A stretch of 64,000 bases of DNA from Notolepis coatsorum (Eukaryota; Chordata; Actinopteri; Aulopiformes; Paralepididae). The DNA is taken from assembly GCA_963971535.1 (NCBI GenBank), contig OZ020598.1:95235315-95299314 (forward strand). The letters are read 5' to 3'. The notes under the pieces were generated by a model. It did no database searches. It was not told where the DNA came from and was given only the letters and a program-made list of their open reading frames with translations. Both the position numbers and the translations under genes were made by a program. The stretch's first letter is position 1. Each line of letters begins with the position of its first letter. Positions 42,691 to 52,555 of the stretch are shown here, one piece after another.

Positions 42691-44472
42691 ATGGATGCCA
42701 ACATGAATCTGAACATTAACTGTTGCTGCAGCAAAGACAAAAAGATTCCTGTGAAAGATATTGCCTACATCAAGGGACAGAGGGAAAAGGTTGGAAGTAA
42801 AGGACCACACCAAATGGCTGGAGCTGATCTGCCTGAGCACAAGAGACAGGTGAAAACATTGGAAAGGCAGGGGATGGAAAAGAAGGCAGAGAAAAGGAGA
42901 AGGGGCAAAGAAGAAAGCTTTGCAGCAGCAGACAAGGTTGCCAGGAAGGATTTTGAGAGCTTCCTTACAGTCCCTGAAGTTGAGCTCATTCCTGAAACTG
43001 ACCCTGCAGCAAAGCTACGGAAAAATTATGATGAGATTCCAAACATCGCCCTTGCTAGTGTAAGGTATGGCATAGGTCTAAGGCCAACTGCAGCTATAGC
43101 AACTGCAGCTCTGATTGATGCAGGACTCATCTTAGAAGATGACACAAGTAAAGTGATTGATAAGAACAAGGTTAAGAGAGCACAAGAAAAGTTGATGCAA
43201 GAGCTGGGGGAAGAGTTTGAGGAGAAGTGCAGGGAGGAGGGGGGGATCTCCTGTATCCTCTTTGATGGGCGGATTGACATGACCAATGTGATGATGGAAG
43301 CTGAGGGCAGTGACCAATCTTTTCCTGCAAAGATCAAGGAAGAACACTATAGTGTTGCTAGTGAGCCTGGCAGCAACTATCTGTTCCACTTTACACCAGA
43401 GAAAGCAACTAAAGAGGAGTCCCATGCAGAGAAGATTGCTAAGGTCCTGTTTGCCTGGCTGAAAGAGAGAGGTTCTGATAAGACCTTGTGGGCCATTGGA
43501 GGAGACTCGACCAATGTCAACACTGGAGTGAAGGCAGGTGTAATGCGGAAGCTGGAGCTGCACCTGGGGAGAAAGCTGGTCTGGTTGGTGTGCAGCCTGC
43601 ACACTGATGAACTTCCACTGCGCCGTCTCATTGTTGAAGTTGATGGGGCTACTCTGTCAGACAACAAATTGTCTGGGCCAATAGGACAGCTCCTTGATTC
43701 TGTTACAGACTTGGAGATCAATCCTAACTTCACCAGGATCTTTCTTGGCCCTCCGCTGATCAAGCTGCCTGAGAAGATCATTCAAGATCTCTCAACTGAT
43801 CAACACTATGGCTATAAGCTGGTCTGTGCAATCAGGGATGGAGTGCTTTCTGCAAGGCTGGCTCTGCTGGAGATTGGACCGGTAAACCACAGCCGCTGGC
43901 TCACCACAGCAAACAGACTCCTCAGGCTCTGGGTGTCAAAGCATCAACTTAAAAGAAAGAACCTGAATAATCTACAATGCATTGTGGAATTCATCATTGG
44001 AGTGTATTATCCATGTTGGTTCAACATGAAGGTCAAGCACTCCTGGATCGAAGGGCCTAGGCACATCCTGTTTCAGCTGGACTGCCTCAAGTCTCAGAGG
44101 AAGGAGGTGCTGGATGTTGTGATGCCAACTGTGAGAAGATCTGCTTGGTATGCCCACAGTGAAGCCATCCTCCAAACACTGCTGTGCTCTGAGGATCAAA
44201 AAGAGAGAATTGAGGGGGTGGAGAGAATCCTGGCCATCAGGGGAGAGGGGGATCCAGACACTCAGCTGGGAGACTCCTGTGTCAGGATCAGAAGAACACC
44301 TCACATCAATAGTGACGCTTCCAGCATTGGTGGCTTAATCAGCTGGTCAGAAGATGTGTCAGTCACCTCTCACCTGCTCCCTAAGCACCTCCGAGGTGAA
44401 GAACTTCATCAACACCCCCATGGAGGTTCTCGACTGGCCTTGCCACACACAAAGCATCGAGAGGGTTGTTAA
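42691..44472 (+). CDS. Transposase-like protein, 593 codons, frameshifted near the end
   Basis: The start ATG lies in the last subunit of the left inverted repeat. Residues about 40-95 are highly basic and lysine/glutamate-rich. An RNase H-like catalytic fold is suggested by ILFDGRIDMTN (D192), WAIGGDSTNVNTG (D272) and CSLHTDELPLRRL (C301, H304), an order reminiscent of hAT transposases. Later blocks are DLSTDQHYGYKLVCAIRDG, HSRWLTTANRLLRLWVS, WIEGPRHILFQL and RRSAWYAHSEAILQTLLCSE. Near 44360 a small indel shifts the frame. The expected C-terminus (DWPCHTQSIERVVK) lies in another frame at about 44424-44466. I recall similar unnamed proteins in cnidarians and arthropods, but the family is not assigned. 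Confidence 0.75.
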   Translation: MDANMNLNINCCCSKDKKIPVKDIAYIKGQREKVGSKGPHQMAGADLPEHKRQVKTLERQGMEKKAEKRRRGKEESFAAADKVARKDFESFLTVPEVELIPETDPAAKLRKNYDEIPNIALASVRYGIGLRPTAAIATAALIDAGLILEDDTSKVIDKNKVKRAQEKLMQELGEEFEEKCREEGGISCILFDGRIDMTNVMMEAEGSDQSFPAKIKEEHYSVASEPGSNYLFHFTPEKATKEESHAEKIAKVLFAWLKERGSDKTLWAIGGDSTNVNTGVKAGVMRKLELHLGRKLVWLVCSLHTDELPLRRLIVEVDGATLSDNKLSGPIGQLLDSVTDLEINPNFTRIFLGPPLIKLPEKIIQDLSTDQHYGYKLVCAIRDGVLSARLALLEIGPVNHSRWLTTANRLLRLWVSKHQLKRKNLNNLQCIVEFIIGVYYPCWFNMKVKHSWIEGPRHILFQLDCLKSQRKEVLDVVMPTVRRSAWYAHSEAILQTLLCSEDQKERIEGVERILAIRGEGDPDTQLGDSCVRIRRTPHINSDASSIGGLISWSEDVSVTSHLLPKHLRGEELHQHPHGGSRLALPHTKHREGC

Positions 44473-44630
44473 AATGGTGACTGAGGCCTCTGCTAAGTAC
44501 TTTTCATAAGAAAAAAGGGATGGAGGGATCAGGGCTCAGGAGACCAGCAGGAGGCTGATGTCCAAGAATGAATCCAAGCAGGACTTGTGCAACCTGATCA
44601 AATTTAAGAAGATATATGATTGATGGAGCC
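44350..44630 (+). pseudogene. Out-of-frame C-terminus of the transposase-like gene
   Basis: In the alternative frame the DNA reads SEVKNFINTPMEVLDWPCHT, then QSIERVVKMVTEASAKYFS and a stop. Beyond the stop it still reads EKRDGGIRAQETSRRLMSKN and ESKQDLCNLIKFKK. Conserved wording past the stop shows that the original protein was longer by at least 40 residues. The copy is therefore disabled by one frameshift and one stop. Confidence 0.7.
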
Positions 44631-44649
44631 CCATGGATTTTCTCAATAG

Positions 44650-44870
44650 GCTACATTGAGACGTTTGTTAAAATGGTTACAGAGGTTTCTGCTGAGTAGT
44701 TCTGGAAAGAGCTCACCTATTTATGGCTGACGTTGACTTTAAGTTTGTGTTTGTAGGTTGGTGGCTAAAGCAGTACAGTAGGAGATCTTGCCATCCAAGA
44801 ATGAGTCCAATCAAGATATTGGAACCTGGCAAAGTTCAAGAAGTCAGGAAATCGAGATTTAGCACTTAGG
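44650..44870 (+). repeat. Diverged second copy of the transposase 3' coding end
   Basis: The stretch ACGTTTGTTAAAATGGTTAC and, further on, CCAAGAATGAGTCCAATCAA and CAAAGTTCAAGAAGT parallel 44460-44610 (GGGTTGTTAAAATGGTGACT, CCAAGAATGAATCCAAGCAG, AAATTTAAGAAG). This suggests an old partial tandem duplication of the 3' end. Confidence 0.6.
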
Positions 44871-45572
44871 TGTTTGTGTGTATTACAAATACAATTTATT
44901 ATTGTTAGTATTATTATTATTGATCTTTGGAGTTGTATCCAGTTATATACAGTTCACTTGTTAATAAATTTGATGGCTTTGTCATTATAAATGATTTCCC
45001 ATATATTTTTTATCTTTGCAATTTTGTAATACAATACCAATGGGTTCAAATGGTAAAATCAGCCTTTTTGAAATCCAAGATTATGCAGGTTATATTTATC
45101 CTATCCCAAAAATGACCTCATATTTGAATTCCCCATTAAGAAACACATCATTTAGACATATTGCATGTTAGGAATTCCTTCAGATTCATGTTATCATCCA
45201 TGTATGGCCAAGGGGTAAAAAATGGTAAAATCGGCCATTTTGAAATCCAAAATGATGTAGGTTAGAGTTATCCTATCTCAAAAATGAACTCATATTTGAA
45301 TTCCCCATTAAGAAACACATAATTTAGACACCTTATATGTTAGGATTTCCTTAAGATTCATGTTGGCATCCATGTATGGCCAAGGGGTGAAAAATGGTCA
45401 AATCGGCCATTTTGAAATCCAAAACAATGTAGGTAGGAGTTATCCGATTGTAAAAATAATCCCATATTTGAATTCCCCACAAAAAAACACGTATTTTAGA
45501 CACCCCACTCGATTGATTTTCCAAAAAAAAAAAAAGTATGGCCCGCCCTGGGCAGCTCCTAGTGGTCAACAC

Positions 45573-45981
45573 TAGGGATGTCCCGATCCGATCACTCACA
45601 TTACATTCACCCTGAATGTTGACGTTATCCAGGTGAAAAGTTAACTTCATAAATCATTTGATGTATAATTAAATCAAAGGAAATGCGTTTGGGTCTGAGA
45701 GTGTGGCTGGTCTGCTGTTCTGCAGCTGGATACTATTGGTTTGTTTTGGCAAAATTCTTCTGCTCTGTGTGACAATAAATAAATGAATGATGATATGCAA
45801 TTTAAAACCAAAACTAAGGCCTCAGTATGAGTTTAAGACGTGAACATGGTCATGTTTGTTGAATAAAAAAAAGAAAAATAATAATTTTGATCGGATCGGG
45901 AAATATCGGTATCGGTAGATACTCAAAATCACATGATCGGGATCGGATCGGGAGCAAAAAAACGTGATCGGGACATCCCTA
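45573..45981. mobile_element. hAT MITE, 409 bp, TSD GTCAACAC
   Basis: Perfect 16-bp terminal inverted repeats (TAGGGATGTCCCGATC) and a perfect 8-bp duplication GTCAACAC (45565-45572 and 45982-45989). The interior is AT-rich without a coding frame. It interrupts the last 43-bp SINE unit. Confidence 0.92.
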
Positions 45982-46095
45982 GTCAACACAGTGTCAGACT
46001 GTGGTTGTACTGGGCAGCTCCCAGGTGTGAATGTGAAGCAGGGAGTTGCTGAAAAAAGCATCTGTGCTCTAAATACAAATAAATCATATTGGAAC

Positions 46096-46853
46096 ACCGT
46101 GAGATCTCCCTTGCAAATAAAATACGTGGCCCTATTTCCCTTTTTAATATTCATATTGCTGCAATACCACATTCAACCAGAAGGAGCGCTACATTAACAC
46201 CCGAGGCGTGGAAGCTGGTCATGTGACCCGGCCGGGCCCGACCCATGCCTACTGTATATGGATCTTGGCTCTGGAACGGAGTCAAACTTTCTGCTTATCA
46301 TCATAATACTTCCTGGTAAGGTAAGTGATATACTTTTTCCTGATGTGTAAAATTGGCAGCGTTCCCTTGTGACGTCTATAGATCAAGCTAAAAGGGTTAG
46401 TGGTCCAGTTACAGTATGCTAGCCCTGACATATTCATGTTTGATTTGGCTGGCTCATAGTTAAAAAAGTGCACATGAATGGATTGCGTGTATTGTGCAGA
46501 AATACACACTTTTGTTGAAAGCAACTAAATCAAATAAAATCAAATGCCTGCGAGCACATGGAATAGCCCCCATGGGCTGTACAAGTCTTTCTAATACATG
46601 GTAGATATATGCTGTGTAGTAACAAGTAGGATATTTCCTTTGAAATGCAGTGGGGTAAAGGTATACCGTTCACTAACATGGAAACCCACAAAAGTGCACC
46701 TAAGTATAGCACCTGAGTAAGAATACTTACTTACAAAATACTTGATCTCAAGTGACTACCTGGTCAAATAAAGGTTAAATAAATAAAAAAGTACTTTACA
46801 GCCTTGGCCACCGCAAACATTTACTTACCTTTGTTCACATTTACAGTTACTAT
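46096..46853. other. No gene recognised
   Basis: Both strands were inspected. Short frames only, with no element ends. A possible LINE-like 3' tail (ATAAAGGTTAAATAAATAAA) lies at 46770-46790. Confidence 0.5.
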
Positions 46854-46916
46854 TTAACCCTTTCACTACCACACTACAGACGGTTAACCCTTTCACTATC
46901 ACAATACATATGGTTA
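46854..46916. repeat. Two TTAA-bounded monomers
   Basis: Two copies of the TTAACCCTTTCACTACCACA-type monomer, as in 28879-29090. They abut the hairpin start at 46916. Confidence 0.9.
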
Positions 46917-49300
46917 ACGTAAGGTTATGAATATAACCGTAGTTCTATGAATGCTAGTGACACTCAGCGTCATATTGCACATATCTCGCTCCAGTGTATA
47001 TGCACTGAATACATTTCTAAATGTACCTTTACATACCAACATCCGTCTGACCACACCCCCATCTGCTACCTATATAAGCAGGGGTGGTGCCACACACTCA
47101 TCTCCTTCCCAAAAAATTTCACCACAATGAAAGATCAAGGGCCGCAGTGGTGTCTAGACGCTGAGCGTCACTAGCATTCATAGAACTACGGTTATATTCA
47201 TAACCTTACGTTCTATATCATGCTAGCTTCCGCTCAGCGTCATATTGCACAACAGGAGCTGAGCGGGAGCTAAAAGCTCGACAAATGTACCCCGCTGAGG
47301 CCCCCCACAACCATCAGACCGGGGAGGACCGAGCCCCCCGACCCTCCCTAATGGAGGATACCCCCCCTATTGGAGGACGGGAGGGAGACGGATCCGACCG
47401 TGCGAAGAGAAACTCGAGCAACTCAACGCACAGGGTGAGCAGACCGTGGCTTGACCCCACGACTACGCACACGCACAACCCGCATGCCACCAGGGAACGA
47501 ACGGAAGGAACAAACCTCGTTACCGCCCCCAAAAACACAGGGTCAATAGCAAACTCAACCCCGTGGCAAGGCCGTAGCAGCGGAGCGCGAAGGAAGACCC
47601 AGACCCCACTGAAAAAGGGGGCCCGGAGAGGTCAATGACACCACAGCATCAAGACCTCACCAGGCGGTCACTAGTGACACCGCCCCCCACATCGCCAGCG
47701 TATTCGGACAGGGCCCCTCCAAGAGCGGGCCCTTCCCCCCACTAGCACGTTGCCTGGCACACTGACCCTGGGCCTGGCACACTCAGGCAGTCAGCATGGC
47801 TGTAACTCGAAGCACTCAAGAGGCTACACTACAGCGGGAGTAGGCAGCGCACCGGGGAGACGACCACCAGAAGGGGTCGATCTCTCAATCCAGGCAGCAG
47901 GCATTTGACCCGAGCCTGGAGCACTGTGGACAAGACAGGCGCCAAAGGGGTCAACTGAAAACAGCACCCCCGGCGGAAGGAGCGTATGCTGGCATTGTTG
48001 CGCACCATGACAAAAGCCTCCACCAAAAAAACCCGACCCAGAGGGGCCGAGGCAGAGAAGGCTGACACGATTGGCAGACGTCATGAACGTGCAGGGCAAC
48101 ACTCAACCGGGTAACCCGGGAGTTGACTCTGCTCCAACACACCAGGGAATCAACCACCCTCTTGGTACCACATGCGGTGGTTGTTCCTATAACCCCTCAA
48201 GAAAAAACTCCAAAACACAGCTGCGGGTATACACTGGCTATACCGCAGTACAAGTGTTTCAGTTTTCAAAAAGGGGTTATTCCAGGCCTACGGGTCGACG
48301 AAACACAACTTCGGACCGGGCCCGGCGGCCCCGGAAGCACACAGGGATGTCAGAGGAGGTCCATAAGACCACCCCAACAGCCCCCTCTTCGCCATGCGTA
48401 AGAGAGGGGCGAAAGGAAAAAGGAGCACAGGGTACAACATGTACCCAACAAAGGGTCTCCATAACGCCCAACCCTGTGACACCCGGGCCGACCCGGCATT
48501 TTTCCCCCTCAAAAAAGCACAAGTCCCTCAGGGTACCAGAACAGCAGATCTGCGTCCCCGGCAGACAACGGGTTAACTGACCTGGACCAGCGTGACCAGA
48601 ACCAGTCCTGTGCCCTAATCATGCCGACATCCCCACTCCAAGAGAGGGGGTAGGTACGCGTGTCGATCTAAAACATGAAAAGAGGGCGCCACCCAGATGG
48701 TCCCATTCGTACCGCGCTCAGTGGCCTACCCCAAGGGCATGAGACCCCTCTACCTATGTTTCGATCTATTCCGTTAACATCCCCCAGATATGAACGAGAA
48801 TTCGTCGAGACCTAGTAACAGGCGCTCGAAAGAGAAAACCTCCATCCCAGTTGCCCTATAAAAACGCTGTTTTAATAACGAGCAACCAAGGCGTACCAGC
48901 CTCATGCGTGATTCTTATCAGAAACACCCCGAGCCAGCACTATGTACGCGTCGAGACCCAAACACATCAATGGATAGTCTAACAAGACACCAGACATTGT
49001 TCCTCCAAGTCGCCTGGGAGAACGACAAGGAGCCGTCGTGCTTCATGTCCTTTCCTCTTTTTATTAAAAAAGAAAGAAACACAGACTGACATGAATCCCA
49101 CGTGACGCGGCTGAGGGTAATTTTTTTTTCATTTTTACATCCCGCCACCCTCGCCACAGGGAGGAGACGGGAATCCCCAGAGAGACTTCCCACGTGAACT
49201 GTATAGATTGAAAAGAAATATTGCAACATTGAGCTATGTAACACTTGGGTTAGGGCTCTCCGAGGAGGAGGCACTGAACCAATACACACTCAATAATCGA
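46916..49300. mobile_element. Hairpin-headed repeat, copy 1 (DIRS-like?)
   Basis: It opens with a hairpin, 46916-46971 pairing with 47157-47212 (56 bp, one mismatch), around a loop of about 185 nt that contains CTATATAAGCAGGGG. After the right arm, CGCTCAGCGTCATATTGCAC repeats the end of the left arm. The body (47285-49000) is GC-rich and parallels copy 2 at 60163-64000: GACCGTGGCTTGACCCCACG, CACATCGCCAGCGTATTCGG and GTCCCTCAGGGTACCAGAAC. Frames of 90-170 codons exist on both strands but none matches a protein I know. The right boundary is approximate. Inverted plus repeated termini recall DIRS elements; this is inference. Confidence 0.6.
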
Positions 49301-49951
49301 ATTGAATCGAATACACATACAATAGAGCAGAACTCCTTTTTGAAGTTCTACTCACCTTGACAATCTGAGGAGGAGGCTCTGAAACTCTGAGGAGGCTCCC
49401 TCACTGGGAAGGAGAGTCCAAACTCACAGAAGGCACTTCTCCCTGAGGAGGAGCTTCATGAGGAGGAGCTCTGACAACTCCCTGAAACAGATCCATAACA
49501 TGGAACCTGAACAACTCACGGAAGTCTTACCAATAGAAACGCGCTCAGTGACATACTCTATGGCGGGGGAATTTCCGCGGTGCACACGCCCAATTTTTCA
49601 GGTTGTGGGAGAGACATAAGTCCTTGATTACGTATTGGCCACATGCCTTGCTAAGCACACATGATAAGTGACCAAACAACCTTTTCTTTAGGAAAATAAT
49701 AGTTTCTCAAGCGGAAGCACAACCCCAGCAACTTAAGCTGAGGGTTACATCATATCCCCACAAACAGTGACACAATATATTGTAAACAAACATGTCTGAG
49801 AGGAGGGGGGGAAGCCCCAGGGAAACCGGGGGGGTCACCCCTCCTACCTTACCCTTGATACGACCAGGTTGAACAGGGACCCCTGTTAATATGTGAACAT
49901 GCTGTTCATTGTCATCACAGGCTGAGAAAAAGATTCATTCCTCAATCACAT
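49301..49951. other. GA-rich and unassigned sequence
   Basis: A degenerate GAGGAGGAGCT-type tandem run occupies about 49360-49480. The rest up to 49951 has no recognised feature and may belong to the hairpin-headed repeat. Confidence 0.5.
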
Positions 49952-50267
49952 GTCACTAAGCATAGCTTCACAGGTTAATTAACCCTCTTAGTTGTGAGTT
50001 CACCCACGCTACAAACGTTACATGAACACACATGTTCTCATCACAACTACACATGTAAAAAACAATGCCGATTTTCTATGGAGAGAGAAGCTATACGAGT
50101 GACAAGACAATTCACACACAACACGCATCGTATCCTCAATGTATTGCAGCAACACACGTTTTGGAAACATCGTTATTACAAAACATTTAGAAGGGAAGAA
50201 AAGAAGAAGTGTCCGGTCAGGACTCCTACCTTCACCCTGAGCGCAGGCCGAGAGGACTGCAACACTG

Positions 50268-50345
50268 GTCAACGGGACACCAAGTCGAACCCGGCATCTC
50301 CTGCGTTGGTGACGAGGGTAATGTCCGCTACGCCACCCAGCCGCC
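50268..50345 (-). mobile_element. tRNA-like SINE head in left arm
   Basis: Minus strand: GGCGGCTGGGTGGCGTAGCG with A box TGGCGTAGCGG, then B box-like GGGTTCGACTT. The same head lies on the plus strand of the right arm at 53774-53850. It is related to the SINE at 10324. Confidence 0.65.
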
Positions 50346-50993
50346 GTTCTCCATGTTGACGAAGTCCTCGCTGGCATGGCACCCGGGTGTAGGGTCGACT
50401 AACATCCTCTGTCAAAGATGACGTCGTAGTCAGAGTGTTTAAGGCATGTTATAGTCACAGTAACGTTCAACAGTGTAGCATTAAGCTAACAGCCACCCGA
50501 CTGATAGCAACAAGCTAACGTTTCCTAGCCTAGTGAACACAACGAGCTAGCGCCGCAGCTAACAGCTGACTGGCTAACAACAGTAGGCCACAAACTAGCA
50601 CGCCAGCTAAGCAGCTATCACCTGAGTCCCTCCCCATCCTAAGAGGGAAGAGAAAAACAGTGATTTACCAGACATGCAGCGGAGTCGGCACAATTCCCGT
50701 ATGGGCTGCAGCGGACTTGAGCATGGAACTTCCGATAACGAAGATCCATGCCCACTTTTCCTCGTGCTTTAGGGTGTACTTCCACATTCATGTGAAAGAT
50801 GGGGCCCTGCACGGGACAGAGACGCATCCGCTTGTCCAGAGAATCCCGGGTTCAACCAGGTCTCGGTCGCGGCCCACTAGGTTGACCATCATGGGCGTCA
50901 GACCAAGATCCTCCGTCCGCCGCTTAAGAAGCCGAGCAGAGGACCCCAATCTGGGGCCGGCCTTCGTAAAATTGTCAGCTAACCCCCATAGCA

Positions 50994-51941
50994 TTAACCC
51001 TTTCACTGCCACGCTTATGTACATCCTTATACCATCCTCTGCCAGCTCTATTTGTCTATGGAGAAGTTCCCCTTCTTTGCAGGGCTATAACTTTTTAAAT
51101 TGTATTGCTAAATTGACATTACTAAATATTAGTGCTGTCAGGCGATTAAAAAAATTAATCTAATTAATTACAGGATTTGTAATTAATTAATCTAATTAAT
51201 CGCATTTTAATCGCATAACCATTTTATGCCTGATATTCTATATTCTATAATCATATTTCAAATTGCATGTGTCCGGATGGCAGAATTCAGTACTGTATCT
51301 ACAAAACCTTCTGTTTAATCATCTTCCATCTATTAATTTGCTTAGATTTTTCAGGTCTGGTCAATTTGAGCATAGTGTTATTCACAGTCAAAGATAAAAA
51401 AAAATTATTGATATTCTCATTTGGTTCATTACAATTTACTCAAGCCTAGTAACAGACACAGTATTTCTGACACTGGGAATACATTCCCTGAGATCCATAG
51501 ATGTCCCTAGAATCAGATACCAAGAACATGCAAATGGACCATATAAAAAAAGTCTGTAATGTGTATTCTACGTTCTTATGGAATGAATGAGATAAAAAAA
51601 AAAGTTATTAAAAAAAAAAAAAAAAATTGTAATTAATTTTGAGTTAATTTTCATAACGCGATAATTTGCTCTGTAATTAATTAATCTAATTAACGCGATA
51701 AACTGACAGCCCTACTAAATATATGATAAATATGTTTTTATCGTTTTCTGCAGCATTCTGCAGAACGTGATTTATAGCCCTAAATGCATTATATTGATGA
51801 TCAAATACAGTTTGATAGCGATCGGCGCGAGATAAAAAATGTCAAATGGACGTGCTGCAAAGAAGGGGAACTTCTCCATGTTAAATAGGGCTGGCGAGGG
51901 ATGGTAAATTATGAATTTAACCCCGGCGATCAAAGTGTTAA
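50994..51941. mobile_element. TTAA-flanked element at the palindrome centre
   Basis: TTAA at 50994-50997 and 51938-51941. The left end is CCCTTTCACTGCC and the right end is the complement of CACTTTGATCGCC, so its two ends come from different subfamilies. Inside, CTATGGAGAAGTTCCCCTTC near the left is mirrored by GAAGGGGAACTTCTCCATG near the right. It carries the hAT at 51130-51714. Without that it is about 350 bp. Confidence 0.7.
51130..51714. mobile_element. hAT element, 585 bp, TSD CTAAATAT
   Basis: The left end is TAGTGCTGTCAGGCGATTAA and the right end is the complement of TAGGGCTGTCAGTTTATCGC. A perfect 8-bp duplication CTAAATAT lies at 51122-51129 and 51715-51722. Subterminal TAATTAATCTAATTAA repeats are present. 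No transposase frame. Confidence 0.9.
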
Positions 51942-52555
51942 GCGGCGGACGGAGGATCTTGGTCTGACGGCCATGATGGTCAACCTAGTGGGCCGCGACC
52001 GAGACCTGGTTAAAACCCGGGATTCTCTGGACGAGCGGATGCTTCTCTGTCCTGTGCAGGCCCCATCTTTCACATAAATGTGGAAGTACACCCTAACGAG
52101 GAAATGTGGGCATAGGATCTTCATTATCCGGAGTTCCATGCTCAAGTCGGCTGCAGCCCGGATGGGAAATTGTGCCGGCTCCGCTGTATGTCTGGTAAAT
52201 CACCCTTGAAAACTGTGTTTGACATTTCTTTTTCTCTTCCCTCTTAGGATGGGGAGGGACTTGGACAGCGGCCTGTCTGAAGTGTGGCTTGTTATGTCGT
52301 TGTGTACAGTTCAGGTGATAGCTGCTTAGCTGGCGTGCTAGTTGTGGCCTACTGTGTTAGCCAGTCAGCTGTTAGCTGCGGCGCTAGCTCGTTGTGTTTA
52401 CTAGGCTAGTAAACGTTAGCTTGTTGCTATCAGTCGGACGGCTGTTAGCTTAATGCTACACTGTTGAAACATTACTGTGACTATAACATGCCTTAAACAC
52501 TCTGACTACGACATCATCTTTGACAGAGGATGTTAGTCAACCCTACACCCGGGTG

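Larger units (their letters stand above)
42173..45549 (+). mobile_element. DNA transposon of unassigned class with long compound TIRs
   Basis: The element begins GGGCGGGCCATAC and ends GTATGGCCCGCCC. The inverted arms are about 490-520 bp (42173-42714 and about 45030-45549). Each arm consists of three subunits of about 175 bp built on GGGGAATTCAAATATG, TTTTGGATTTCAAAATGGC and CACCCCTTGGCCATACATGG. Both edges abut the 43-bp SINE unit. The duplicated target is short (TGG or CTGG; two extra bases TA on the left make this uncertain). One transposase-like ORF fills the middle. Confidence 0.85.
41333..46095 (+). mobile_element. SINE with expanded internal 43-bp array, twice interrupted
   Basis: The head GGGACAGCCGTGGCCTAAAG has A box TGGCCTAAAGG, then a B box-like GCTTCGATCCCC at 41388 and the body GTGCCCTTGAGCAAGGCCCT. 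From 41496 the 43-bp unit repeats about 16 times to 42172. After the DNA transposon (to 45549) and the hAT MITE (to 45981), one more unit leads into the 3' tail CAGCTCCCAGGTGTGAATGT and AAATACAAATAAA near 46075. The head and tail belong to one V-SINE/HE1-like element. Confidence 0.75.

Noticed and set aside
48071-48580. 169-codon plus-strand frame and the minus-strand frames in the hairpin-headed repeats (also 62515-63027, 63139-63708)
   Set aside because: No recognisable motif, and frames are not kept between the two paralogous copies; treated as non-coding repeat body.
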